Below, in pieces: positions 8,198 to 16,014 of a DNA stretch of 64,000 nucleotides (its first letter is position 1; the number at the start of each line of letters is the position of its first letter). The translations under genes and the position numbers were made by a program. Where the stretch lies: assembly GCF_018381315.1 (NCBI RefSeq), contig NZ_JAGZSD010000012.1, forward strand, positions 1-64,000, in the 5' to 3' direction. The notes below the pieces were generated by a model. The model saw only the letters and a list, made by a program, of their open reading frames with translations. It was not told the DNA's origin and did no database searches. This DNA comes from Anaerostipes sp. (lineage in GTDB: Bacteria; Bacillota; Clostridia; Lachnospirales; Lachnospiraceae).

Positions 8198-9043
8198 ATG
8201 CATATGTTAGAAGAAGGAATTATGGACTCTTCCGAAATCTATTTTCTGCTGCCGTCCGATTTTGCTTCAAAGGCGCTCTACTGTCTGCAGCATATCGGAA
8301 TTTTTTTCTGTGATCCCCGATACACAGCTACTCATCCCTATTGGGAATCAATTCTTATGATCTTTGTAGATGAAGGAGAAATGGAAGTTTCCTTCGGCGG
8401 ACAAAATTTTACTGCCCATAAAAATGACATTGTGCTTATCGACTGCCGCCAGCAGCACAGTTATCATGCCGGGGAAGGACTGAAGTTTCATTTTTTCCAC
8501 TTTACCGGTGTAGGAAGTGCAGAGTATACAAATCTGATCTATGGACTCAACAAAGGGGCTCTTATCCGGAATGGGCAGACTGTTATACTTCATAATATAT
8601 TTTCTAATCTGTTAAGCCTGGCCAAAGGCCAGTCCAATACACAGAGTGAACATCGCATTTCTGTATACATTCATATGATATTATGTGAACTTGCTGAAAA
8701 CTGCTCCGGAGTTCATTCTGTCGCAAACGAATCAATAGAAAAAGCCATCCGCTATATGGAAGATAACGTTAACCAGCCCATCTCTCTGGATGAACTGGCA
8801 GAAAATATTAATCTAAGTAAGTTTTATTTTAATCGTTATTTCAAAAAACACATGGGGATGACACCCCATCAATACTTTATAAATATGAGACTGCAGAATG
8901 CTAAAAGAATGCTTGCAACGACACATCATTCTGTAGAAAAGGTGGCTGAATTATGCGGCTTTGATAATACCTCCAACTTCATCCGCCTATTTAAACAGAG
9001 GGTAGGTATGACACCTACAGCTTTCCGGAAAATACCATTTTAG
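8198..9043 (+). CDS. AraC family transcriptional regulator
   Basis: A 281-residue regulator. An N-terminal cupin-type sensor (about residues 20-140: ILMIFVDEGEMEVSFGGQNF, DIVLIDCRQQHSYHA) is followed by two helix-turn-helix units: ISLDELAENINLSKFYFNRY with FKKHMGMTPHQYF, then VEKVAELCGFDNTSNF with FKQRVGMTPTAFR. I use the ATG at 198 bp after the divergent SDR start, because AGGAGG lies 9 bp before it; an earlier GTG-type start has no site. The sensor probably binds the sugar handled by the flanking genes, and the gene likely controls the divergent SDR and the nearby symporter. Confidence 0.93.
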   Translation: MHMLEEGIMDSSEIYFLLPSDFASKALYCLQHIGIFFCDPRYTATHPYWESILMIFVDEGEMEVSFGGQNFTAHKNDIVLIDCRQQHSYHAGEGLKFHFFHFTGVGSAEYTNLIYGLNKGALIRNGQTVILHNIFSNLLSLAKGQSNTQSEHRISVYIHMILCELAENCSGVHSVANESIEKAIRYMEDNVNQPISLDELAENINLSKFYFNRYFKKHMGMTPHQYFINMRLQNAKRMLATTHHSVEKVAELCGFDNTSNFIRLFKQRVGMTPTAFRKIPF

Positions 9044-9048
9044 TTAAC

Positions 9049-9088
9049 AAAGAAGGGAATGCACATGAAATTGTGCATTCCCTTCTTT
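9049..9088. terminator. Bidirectional terminator between araC-type gene and isomerase gene
   Basis: AAAGAAGGGAATGCACA and its perfect complement form a 17-bp stem with a 6-nt loop. It lies 5 bp after the AraC stop and 3 bp from the stop of the convergent isomerase gene. Confidence 0.93.
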
Positions 9089-9091
9089 CGT

Positions 9092-10051
9092 TTATGCATT
9101 CTGATCTTTAAAATCACGCGGCATAACCTCATGCAGAAAATCAATAGATTTCTTAATTGCAGTCAGGGCAGGCATTGTCTTATCCTCAATCTCTAAAGAA
9201 ATCGGACCGTCATAGCCCATCATACTAAGTACGGCAAAAAATTCTTTCCACCATTCTTTGCTTTCTCCAAAACCAAGTGCAACATAATTCCAGCAGCGCT
9301 GGCTGTAGTTATCAAAAAATTTTGTTTCCAGACCGCCGTTTGCCGCAAACAATCCTCTTTCTTTGCGCAGATCTTTCGCATGTACATGGGAAATAACTTC
9401 TGCACCAAGTGCCTTGGCCATCTCAATACCGTCTCCTCCCATCCACATATGATGGCTGGGATCTAGATTCATACCGATCATGGGACCAACTGCATCTCTA
9501 AGTTTTTGGAGTGTTTCTGCATTATAGACGCATTGTGCACCATGGTTTTCAAGAGCAATGGAAGTAATACCATGTTCTTCTGCCAGCTTAACTGTCTTTT
9601 CCCAATAGGGAATTAAGACCTCCTCCCATTGGTATTTAAGTATTTGCTGACAGCTCATAGGCCAGCAGGTAGTAACCCAGTTGGAGGTTGTGTCTGCCGG
9701 ACTGCCTCCCGGCAGTCCACTCATCATAACAATACTCTTAATCCCCAGCTGCTCTGCCAGACAAAAAGTTTTTTCCACAACTTCCTGGTGTGCCCTTCCA
9801 GTCTCGTTCGGTTCAAGCTGGTTTCCTGAACAGTTGAGGGCTTCCAAAACCAGCCCCTTTGACCTGATCTTATCCATATACTTATCCCTGGCTGAAGCAC
9901 TGGCAACCATTTCTTCCAGATCTATATGGGGTGCACTCGACCAGTTGCCGCATGCAATTTCCAATGATTCGATTCCTATCTGTGCTGCAGTCTCCACCAT
10001 TTCTTCAAATGAAAGATGCCCTAATCCGTCTGTGTTTAAACAAAGTCTCAT
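9092..10051 (-). CDS. Sugar phosphate isomerase/epimerase (AP-endonuclease-2-type TIM barrel)
   Basis: A 319-residue xylose-isomerase-like TIM barrel. Putative metal ligands occur at the usual strand ends: ALENHGAQ (Glu), MNLDPSHHMWMGGD (Asp/His), ISHVHAKD (His) and SLEIED (Glu). Relatives isomerise or epimerise free sugars, inososes or sugar phosphates. It is transcribed away from the GPH symporter, with a 314-bp shared upstream region, so the imported compound is probably its substrate or precursor. Length is slightly above the common 270-300. The exact reaction is not predictable. Confidence 0.87.
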   Translation of the reverse strand: MRLCLNTDGLGHLSFEEMVETAAQIGIESLEIACGNWSSAPHIDLEEMVASASARDKYMDKIRSKGLVLEALNCSGNQLEPNETGRAHQEVVEKTFCLAEQLGIKSIVMMSGLPGGSPADTTSNWVTTCWPMSCQQILKYQWEEVLIPYWEKTVKLAEEHGITSIALENHGAQCVYNAETLQKLRDAVGPMIGMNLDPSHHMWMGGDGIEMAKALGAEVISHVHAKDLRKERGLFAANGGLETKFFDNYSQRCWNYVALGFGESKEWWKEFFAVLSMMGYDGPISLEIEDKTMPALTAIKKSIDFLHEVMPRDFKDQNA

Positions 10052-10151
10052 TTTTTCTCCTTTACAACATTTATAGATTGATATTTGCTGATGCTATTAG
10101 TCTGATGGATTCCGACAGAACATACAATCTCTATTTTGGATATAAAAACAC

Positions 10152-10189
10152 TCAAAAATTGCTCTTTAAACATATATAGCAATTTTTGA
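10152..10189. promoter_or_regulatory. Inverted repeat in the divergent isomerase-symporter control region
   Basis: TCAAAAATTGCT at 10152-10163 and AGCAATTTTTGA at 10178-10189 are perfect inverted copies with a 14-bp spacer. They lie within the 314-bp gene-free stretch between the two divergent start codons. The arrangement fits a dimeric operator, possibly for the nearby AraC regulator, or a weak terminator-like hairpin. I see no other clear structure in this stretch. Confidence 0.35.
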
Positions 10190-10365
10190 ATATTCCACAG
10201 CAAGTGCTGCCATGGTGCAGGATATCGCACTGTGCAATAATTAATACAGCGGAAACAAACGGACAGAAATTCAAAACATTAATTGATTGCAAGTATCACG
10301 AATGGATCACCTAAATAAAGGTATGATTCATGTAAACCTTTTCAGTAATTTTAAGGAGAATGATT

Positions 10366-11772
10366 ATGTCACAAACCCTCAGCAACACAATACAGCAGCA
10401 GGACAGCGGCGAGGTCAGGCTGTCCTGGCGTAACCGGCTTGCATATGGCTGCGGCGATACTGCCTGTAATATTGTCATGGCCGGAATGGTCAACTCTCTG
10501 CTGACACTATTCTATACTGACTATGCCGGTGTTCCCATCGCAACAGTAGGATTGGTCATGCTGATTTCCCGTTTCTTTGACGGGTCTTCCGATGTGATCA
10601 TGGGGATCATTGTTGAAAAAACGAAATCAAAATGGGGAAAAGCCCGGCCTTGGATCCTATGGATGTCCATACCATATGTGATCTGCTCCATCGCCTTGTT
10701 CACTATCCCCCAGACTTCAGCAACGCTGCAGTTCTGGTACATATTTATTACCTATAACCTGCTGGCTACAGTATGCTATACTGCGATCAATGTACCATAC
10801 GGCACATTATCCGCTATGATGACACGATCATCCCATGAACGGGATATGCTTTCTATCGTCCGTATGTCACTGGCTCCGGTGGGCCGCCTGATCGCAGTCA
10901 CCCTGTCCCTGCCTATAGTCAAGCTGTTTGGAGATGATAAAGCTGCCTGGGTGAAAGCAATGATCCTATGGTCTGCACTGGCATTCATTTTACTGCTTAT
11001 ATGTTTCATTAACTGCAAAGAACATGTACAGATTACTACAAAAACAGAAACCCCTAAAGTAAGCATCGGCAAGTCTCTGAGGGCACTGTTATCCAATCGG
11101 TATTTCTGGGCAACTCTGATTCTCTGGACTGTCACTGTTGTCCAGCAGACTCTTGCGGGAACTTTGACACCGTATTATTGTAAATATATCTTTGGAAACG
11201 ACACCTGGTACAGTATTCTCTATATGGGGGAAAATATTACCCTTATTGCTGGGGCTCTCCTTTGTCCTGTCTTACTTAAGAAGTTCAGTAAACGAAATCT
11301 TTGTCTTGCAGGATGTGTAATTGCTGCAGGTTCACAGGCAGCTCTGCTTTTAAATCAGCACAGCTTTCACTGGATGCTTGCCATCACCATTATCCGGGCT
11401 GTCGGACAGGCACCGATCACTGCTGTTATCTTTGGCATGATGGGTGATGTCATTGAATACGGTCAGTGGAAATCCCACATCCGCCAGGAAAGCCTTATAT
11501 TCGGCGGCGGCTCCCTGGGATTTAAGATCGGCAGCGGTGTGTCAGCTGCAATCGTTACTTCTCTGCTTGGCATGAGCGGATTTATCAGTTCCGCAACCGG
11601 CGGCGCGATACAGCCTGAGTCTGCAAAACAGATGATCGTAAACCTTTACCAATATGGCATACTCTTCATTTGGGCCGCTGCCATTATTGTTCTTATTTTT
11701 TATCGGTTAGATAAAATATATCCGCAGATTATGCAAGATCTGGCAGAAAGGGAAAACCGCGGTGAACTATAA
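10366..11772 (+). CDS. GPH-family (MFS) sugar:cation symporter
   Basis: A 468-residue, 12-helix transporter of the glycoside-pentoside-hexuronide family (MelB-like). Family marks are the N-terminal RLAYGCGDTACNIV and the cytoplasmic loop between helices 2 and 3, SRFFDGSSDVIMGIIVEKTK followed by SKWGKARPWILW; the aspartates in the first part bind the coupling cation. MMGDVIEYGQWKSH near residue 365 is the matching C-terminal loop. The ATG at 10366 is 7 bp after AAGGAG; an ATG 2 codons earlier is too close. It is expected to import the substrate for the neighbouring isomerase and SDR enzyme. A strong terminator follows. Confidence 0.92.
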   Translation: MSQTLSNTIQQQDSGEVRLSWRNRLAYGCGDTACNIVMAGMVNSLLTLFYTDYAGVPIATVGLVMLISRFFDGSSDVIMGIIVEKTKSKWGKARPWILWMSIPYVICSIALFTIPQTSATLQFWYIFITYNLLATVCYTAINVPYGTLSAMMTRSSHERDMLSIVRMSLAPVGRLIAVTLSLPIVKLFGDDKAAWVKAMILWSALAFILLLICFINCKEHVQITTKTETPKVSIGKSLRALLSNRYFWATLILWTVTVVQQTLAGTLTPYYCKYIFGNDTWYSILYMGENITLIAGALLCPVLLKKFSKRNLCLAGCVIAAGSQAALLLNQHSFHWMLAITIIRAVGQAPITAVIFGMMGDVIEYGQWKSHIRQESLIFGGGSLGFKIGSGVSAAIVTSLLGMSGFISSATGGAIQPESAKQMIVNLYQYGILFIWAAAIIVLIFYRLDKIYPQIMQDLAERENRGEL

Positions 11773-11812
11773 AAATCTGTTTCTTTGTATGTACCAAATT
11801 TCCTGAAAACTA

Positions 11813-11851
11813 AAAAAGTCCCGCAGAGAAAATCGGTCTGCGGGACTTTTT
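11813..11851 (+). terminator. Rho-independent terminator after the symporter
   Basis: AAAAAGTCCCGCAGA and TCTGCGGGACTTTTT form a GC-rich 15-bp stem around a 9-nt loop, 40 bp after the symporter stop. Confidence 0.94.
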
Positions 11852-11908
11852 GTAAATCTGTGTGCTCCTTATTTTATTATTCATACTTCCTTACTGACCG
11901 GCTTCCCT

Positions 11909-12106
11909 TTAATACTCCTGGCAGCCATTCACAACAGGAGAGACTACCGGCTTCCCATCTCTGTCCAAAAGCGGAGTAAGCCCTCCGGAATAGCCGTCTA
12001 CATGATACAGGTAATTGATGCCGGTTACCTGATCCACCCAGATTTCTGTCACTGTCATCTTCCCCTGCTTATAAATCTTTTTAAATCTATCCTTTGAATT
12101 CGCCAT
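11909..12106 (-). CDS. DUF6440 family small protein
   Basis: A 65-residue protein. TEIWVDQVTGINYLYH followed by GYSGGLTPLLDRDGKPV is the recognisable core of DUF6440, a small beta-rich family found singly in many Firmicutes and their mobile elements; no function is established. It starts after AGGAG 5 bp upstream of the ATG. It is followed by no close gene and lies 56 bp after the DMT gene on the same strand, so it may be the last member of that transcript. Confidence 0.75.
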   Translation of the reverse strand: MANSKDRFKKIYKQGKMTVTEIWVDQVTGINYLYHVDGYSGGLTPLLDRDGKPVVSPVVNGCQEY

Positions 12107-12162
12107 AATGCCTTCTCCTTTTTAAAATATTTATCCTTGGGATCATTCCTTCGGATGGCTCT

Positions 12163-12588
12163 TTAATGATAATTTATCAGTATAAGACCGATAATACAAC
12201 ACACGATTCCCGCAAATTTAGCCGGGGTGATAATTTCCCTGTAAAACAGTACGCCAATAAGAATAAGTACAACCGCAGCGCAGACATTGGCTGCCAGGCT
12301 CCCCCTGCTGATCTCCCATCCACAGCGGTACATTAAAATATAACCAAGTTCAATGCCTACAATCGCTAACCCCAATGCCCAGCTGGTCCAGTTTATGCTG
12401 CGCATATCTGCAGACAGCTTTCCCCTTCCGGCAAAATAAGCAGCTGCACATACAAGTGTACTGACAAGATAAGTAAGCGTTAACGTGAGAAACGTATTTG
12501 CATTCGCCGGCGTGCCTTTCGCTACATTATGATAAATCAGGTTAGAAACGATTACCAGAATCAAAGGTAAATAAAAACGCAGTGTCAT
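12163..12588 (-). CDS. EamA-like half-size DMT transporter
   Basis: A 141-residue protein with four predicted membrane helices (about 3-20, 32-50, 70-88 and 98-138), i.e. one EamA repeat rather than the usual two. It would have to dimerise to form a DMT pore. GSLAANVCAAVVLILIGVLF with the following IITPAKFAGI is the diagnostic last-helix region. Its ATG overlaps the region of the upstream GNAT stop (one base between), so the two are translationally coupled. A wrecked second copy of both genes lies at 6841-6976. Substrate unknown. Confidence 0.82.
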   Translation of the reverse strand: MTLRFYLPLILVIVSNLIYHNVAKGTPANANTFLTLTLTYLVSTLVCAAAYFAGRGKLSADMRSINWTSWALGLAIVGIELGYILMYRCGWEISRGSLAANVCAAVVLILIGVLFYREIITPAKFAGIVCCIIGLILINYH

Positions 12589-12589
12589 T

Positions 12590-13024
12590 TTATCTTTCCT
12601 CCCTGAGATCTTTTTTCATGGGAATATGCAGACAGTGCTCTTCCATAAAAGCCTCTCCCCGTTGCGTATACCCGAGCTTTTTATAAAAATCCTGCACTCT
12701 GGCCTGGGCTGACAGATAAATTGTCCTTCCGCTCTCTTTCCGGATATTCTGCTCCATCACTTCCATGATATACCTGCCGATCTGCCGGCCCCTGTATTCT
12801 TTTATAATGGCAACTCTTCCGATGTTATAAACTCCTTTTTCTTCCCCCTGAAAATATCGTCCCACCGCAATGGGTCTTTCCTGATCGTAGCAGACGATAT
12901 GGACCGCCTTTTTGTCTGTATCATCAATCTCATTGACAAAACCCTGTTCTTTTACAAACACTTCTTCCCTGATATTTTTTGCATCATCAAATAAATTCTG
13001 TTTTTTTAAATATGTAATCTTCAT
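12590..13024 (-). CDS. GNAT family N-acetyltransferase (ElaA/YjcF-like)
   Basis: A 144-residue GNAT enzyme. FDDAKNIREEVFVKEQGF and EIDDTDKKAVHIVCYD are typical of the ElaA/YjcF-like group, and RVAIIKEYRGRQIGRYIM binds acetyl-CoA. The end, RVQDFYKKLGYT and EEHCLHIPM, is also family-typical. It is directly upstream of the DMT gene (1 bp apart) and 18 bp downstream of the methyltransferase, forming an operon on the minus strand. The acceptor substrate is not known. Confidence 0.9.
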   Translation of the reverse strand: MKITYLKKQNLFDDAKNIREEVFVKEQGFVNEIDDTDKKAVHIVCYDQERPIAVGRYFQGEEKGVYNIGRVAIIKEYRGRQIGRYIMEVMEQNIRKESGRTIYLSAQARVQDFYKKLGYTQRGEAFMEEHCLHIPMKKDLREER

Positions 13025-13042
13025 CCAAATCTCCCCAATCTG

Positions 13043-13834
13043 TCAATCCTGTTTTCTGAGGAAGGACACAGCCGCATAGTGAAGAACCTGAAATTCCTGC
13101 GGGGCGGTCTGTTCCAACAATTTCAGATGTTCTTTTTCAAACGCAGCCACTTGTTCTTCCGGCAGGGATGCTCCGATCCCTCTGCACGCTTTCATGCGTC
13201 CGTTCCACCCCTCCCGTGTAAAGGGAACAGACAGATCAAAAACCTCTTCTGCCTCAATCTCAAAATATTTTTTATAAACCTCAGGTATTTGGATTTTATG
13301 CCTTGTCTCTCTGCACCCGTTCCACAGAGGATGATACTTAAGCACTAACTCCTCACTCTTTCCGGCAATCTCGTCCTCCATGGGAAGCCATGCCATATAC
13401 AGCACAGCAAATCTTCCGTTATCCTTCAGCACCCTGCTGATCTTTTCCGAAAGAACTGTGTGGTCAAAATATGTAAAGCACTGACAGGCTGTCACTGCAT
13501 CAAAGCTGTGTTCTTCAAAAGGAATCTCTTCCGCAGGCGTACACTGAAAACTGATATCCATGTTCTGTACTGCTGCCAGCTCTTTTGCCATCCTGATCTG
13601 TCCCTCAGAAATATCAATCCCTGTAAACCTGGCTCCATACGGGTACAGGCCGCGCGGCAGAACTCCCGTCCCCGTTCCTATATCTAAAATATTCTGGCCT
13701 TTTAAGCCAATCTTATGGTCCAGCAGTTTTTGATAAAACTCCTGCGGATAAATGTCACGGTATTTGGCATAATCTTTTGAAGTTCTTCCCCAGTCAAAAC
13801 TTCTGCCGCCGTCAATCTCTTTTTTCTGAATCAT
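13043..13834 (-). CDS. Class I SAM-dependent methyltransferase
   Basis: A 263-residue methyltransferase. Motif I ILDIGTGTGVLPRGLYPYG, post-I TGIDISEGQIRMA and motif II VTACQCFTYFDHTVL (about residues 49-140) fit the methyltransferase-11 fold. The N-terminal FDWGRTSKDYAKYRDIYP recurs in a small-molecule methyltransferase subgroup of Firmicutes. It leads the minus-strand group methyltransferase-GNAT-DMT. The substrate cannot be inferred; a resistance or detoxification role would fit the acetyltransferase and exporter neighbours but is only a guess. Confidence 0.9.
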   Translation of the reverse strand: MIQKKEIDGGRSFDWGRTSKDYAKYRDIYPQEFYQKLLDHKIGLKGQNILDIGTGTGVLPRGLYPYGARFTGIDISEGQIRMAKELAAVQNMDISFQCTPAEEIPFEEHSFDAVTACQCFTYFDHTVLSEKISRVLKDNGRFAVLYMAWLPMEDEIAGKSEELVLKYHPLWNGCRETRHKIQIPEVYKKYFEIEAEEVFDLSVPFTREGWNGRMKACRGIGASLPEEQVAAFEKEHLKLLEQTAPQEFQVLHYAAVSFLRKQD

Positions 13835-13895
13835 AGCTTTCCTCCCTTACTGTCTGCAAATCATTAAACTCTTTTCCGAGGTTTCTTTTTCAATT

Positions 13896-14420
13896 TCAGC
13901 ACCATTTGTTTGATGCTTTTTCCTGAAATATCTCTGCTGCTGCTTTTGCTCTCTCTTTCAGTCCTGTCCTATCCGGCGGAATCTCATCCCGGATGCGCTG
14001 CATCACCATTTTTACGTCTTCAAAATCCAGCAGATTTACAGCTGTACAATAAAAACTCTTTCTCCTCCCGTCGTTATAGTTCTGTAAAAGAAAGTGAAGC
14101 ATCTCCAATTTCTGTTTTTGTTCAGCAGTATAAAATTCCAGGCCGCCTTCCTCTGCCTTTTTAAAATCCGCCTGCCGGTTCTGATGTGTGATGAACGAAT
14201 CAAACTCATCAATACTATTATATTGTTCACACGGATACTCTTTGCACTGAAAGCAATATTCCACCTTATCATGCTCCAAGCTGCACCATGCAGTCTTACA
14301 GGACTGATTCCCTGCTCCTCCTCCGCATCCCGGACAGTATCCGTCTATGTTCATGGGACACAGTCCGCAGTTTAAACCGCAGAGGGAAAACAGCAGATTC
14401 TTCCGGCTAAAGTTTTTCAT
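13896..14420 (-). CDS. DUF3795 family cysteine-rich protein
   Basis: A 174-residue protein whose first 70 residues carry ten cysteines (CGLNCGLCPM, CPGCGGG, C-x4-WC, CFQCKEYPCEQY), the DUF3795 pattern that suggests metal or iron-sulphur binding. The C-terminal half is helical (EQKQKLEMLHFLLQNY, RRKSFYCTAVNLL). No enzymatic role is established for the family. Its ATG is only 4 bp after the stop of the LysR gene upstream, so the regulator and this gene share a message. Confidence 0.82.
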   Translation of the reverse strand: MKNFSRKNLLFSLCGLNCGLCPMNIDGYCPGCGGGAGNQSCKTAWCSLEHDKVEYCFQCKEYPCEQYNSIDEFDSFITHQNRQADFKKAEEGGLEFYTAEQKQKLEMLHFLLQNYNDGRRKSFYCTAVNLLDFEDVKMVMQRIRDEIPPDRTGLKERAKAAAEIFQEKASNKWC

Positions 14421-14424
14421 CTTA

Positions 14425-15324
14425 TCATCTCCCTGTATCTGATTCTGACTCTGTTACCAGATCTATAAACAGCTGCATTAACGGACTGATCCACTTATTT
14501 TTATGGTGTGCACATACAGCCGTAATCCTGCGGTCTTTCAACTCCGTATTGATCTCTGTCAGCTCACCTTTTTTCAGTTCTTCCTGAACAGTAAAAGCCG
14601 GCAGATAGGATATTCCCACATCGTTTTTTACCAGATTCTTAATGGTCGGTATACTCCACAATTCTATGGTGTGATCCAGCGTAATATTTTTTTCTTTCAA
14701 ATATTCCTCAAATATCTGCCGGAAAATGCAGTCTGGTTCATCAATGATAAATGGTATTTTCATTTTTTGTCCGGGAGATATAAAGTCAGGATAGAGTTTT
14801 TTCGTATTATTGGATGCAACCAGCGTTAATGAAACTTCCTTAAACGGATATAGTTCCAATGAGTCCTCGCAGCCTCCTACATCTTTATAAAACACTCCTA
14901 AATCCACCTTTCCTTCCTTCAGTGAATCCCTTATTTCATAGCAGTTCGTGGAACGGAGCATTAACTGGGCTTTCGGCGCCATTTCCCGGAACTTCTTTAA
15001 GATCGGAGGCATTTTATAGCACAGCAGTGTCTCCCCCATGGCAATCGTAAGGTTTCCCTCTAAATCTTTTATCTGCTCCTGGCTGCTCCGAAGTTTCTCA
15101 ACCGAATTCAGCACTTCCTCTACATAAGGCACAATGCGCTTCCCGGCTTTGGTGAGAACCATTTTTCTTCCTACTTTTTCAAATAAGGGGATCCCCAGTT
15201 CCTGCTCCAGCTGCTGCATGTGCAGGGTCACCGTGGACTGCGTATATCCAAGCTTATTTGCCGCTTTCCCAAACCCGCCTTCTTTTAAAACCGTCATAAA
15301 AGTTTTTAAATTTTTTATTTCCAT
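14425..15324 (-). CDS. LysR family transcriptional regulator
   Basis: A 299-residue LysR protein. The winged HTH (residues 1-60: MEIKNLKTFMTVLKEGGFG, AANKLGYTQSTVTLHMQQLE) precedes a periplasmic-binding-type effector domain. The start at 15324 has GGAG 4 bp upstream; an ATG six codons earlier has no site. It is divergent from a LysE-type exporter with about 100 bp between the start codons, the classic arrangement for a LysR protein controlling amino acid export. It is followed at once by the DUF3795 gene. Confidence 0.93.
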   Translation of the reverse strand: MEIKNLKTFMTVLKEGGFGKAANKLGYTQSTVTLHMQQLEQELGIPLFEKVGRKMVLTKAGKRIVPYVEEVLNSVEKLRSSQEQIKDLEGNLTIAMGETLLCYKMPPILKKFREMAPKAQLMLRSTNCYEIRDSLKEGKVDLGVFYKDVGGCEDSLELYPFKEVSLTLVASNNTKKLYPDFISPGQKMKIPFIIDEPDCIFRQIFEEYLKEKNITLDHTIELWSIPTIKNLVKNDVGISYLPAFTVQEELKKGELTEINTELKDRRITAVCAHHKNKWISPLMQLFIDLVTESESDTGR

Positions 15325-15426
15325 GAGTCTCCAACCATTCATTTTTTTCGAATTGTATTTTAAAATACTTTAATTTTACTTTATGATCTTATTGTAATAT
15401 TATAATCACATAAAGGAGGTTTTTCA

Positions 15427-16014
15427 ATGATATTGTCTACTTTAGCATTATTTTTTCCATATTCCCTGGTAACTGCATATACCCCCGGCCCCAATAATCT
15501 TCTGGCTCTCAATTCTGTAACCATGTATGGCTTCCGCAAAAGCAGAAATACGATCATCGGCATAAGCCTTGGATTTTTATGTGTTATGGCTCTAAGTGCC
15601 GTTTTCACATTTTTCCTTGCCTCTTTCCTTCCGGGGTTTGTTCAGATTATGAAATATCTGGGCGCCGGTTATATTGTCTGGCTTGCTCTTCATATTGCTC
15701 TCAGTAAATCCCCTTCTGAAGGGGCAAAAAAAGAGCCCTCATTTATCGAAGGCTTCTTACTGCAGTTTGTAAATGTAAAAATCATTCTCTATGCTGTTAC
15801 AATTTACACCTGCTACGTTCTTCCGGCAAATGAAAGCTTTTTTATTTTGATGATCTTTGCACTGATCATCAGTGCTATTGGAATATCTGCCACCATGGTA
15901 TGGGCATGCCTTGGAAATGTGTTTCAAAAATTAATCCGGCAGCATTATCGGCTTTTTAACGTCCTCATGGCTCTGCTGCTGCTCGAATGTGCTGTAAAAA
16001 TGCTGTTTATTTAA
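15427..16014 (+). CDS. LysE family translocator
   Basis: A 195-residue membrane exporter with about six helices. The opening YTPGPNNLLALNSVTMYGFR carries the family's glycine-proline motif. FVNVKIILYAVTIYTCYVLP matches the second conserved region. Relatives export amino acids or small metabolites. AAAGGAGG sits 7 bp before the ATG. Expression is probably set by the divergent LysR gene. Its last 8 bp overlap the end of the convergent GGDEF gene. Confidence 0.92.
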   Translation: MILSTLALFFPYSLVTAYTPGPNNLLALNSVTMYGFRKSRNTIIGISLGFLCVMALSAVFTFFLASFLPGFVQIMKYLGAGYIVWLALHIALSKSPSEGAKKEPSFIEGFLLQFVNVKIILYAVTIYTCYVLPANESFFILMIFALIISAIGISATMVWACLGNVFQKLIRQHYRLFNVLMALLLLECAVKMLFI

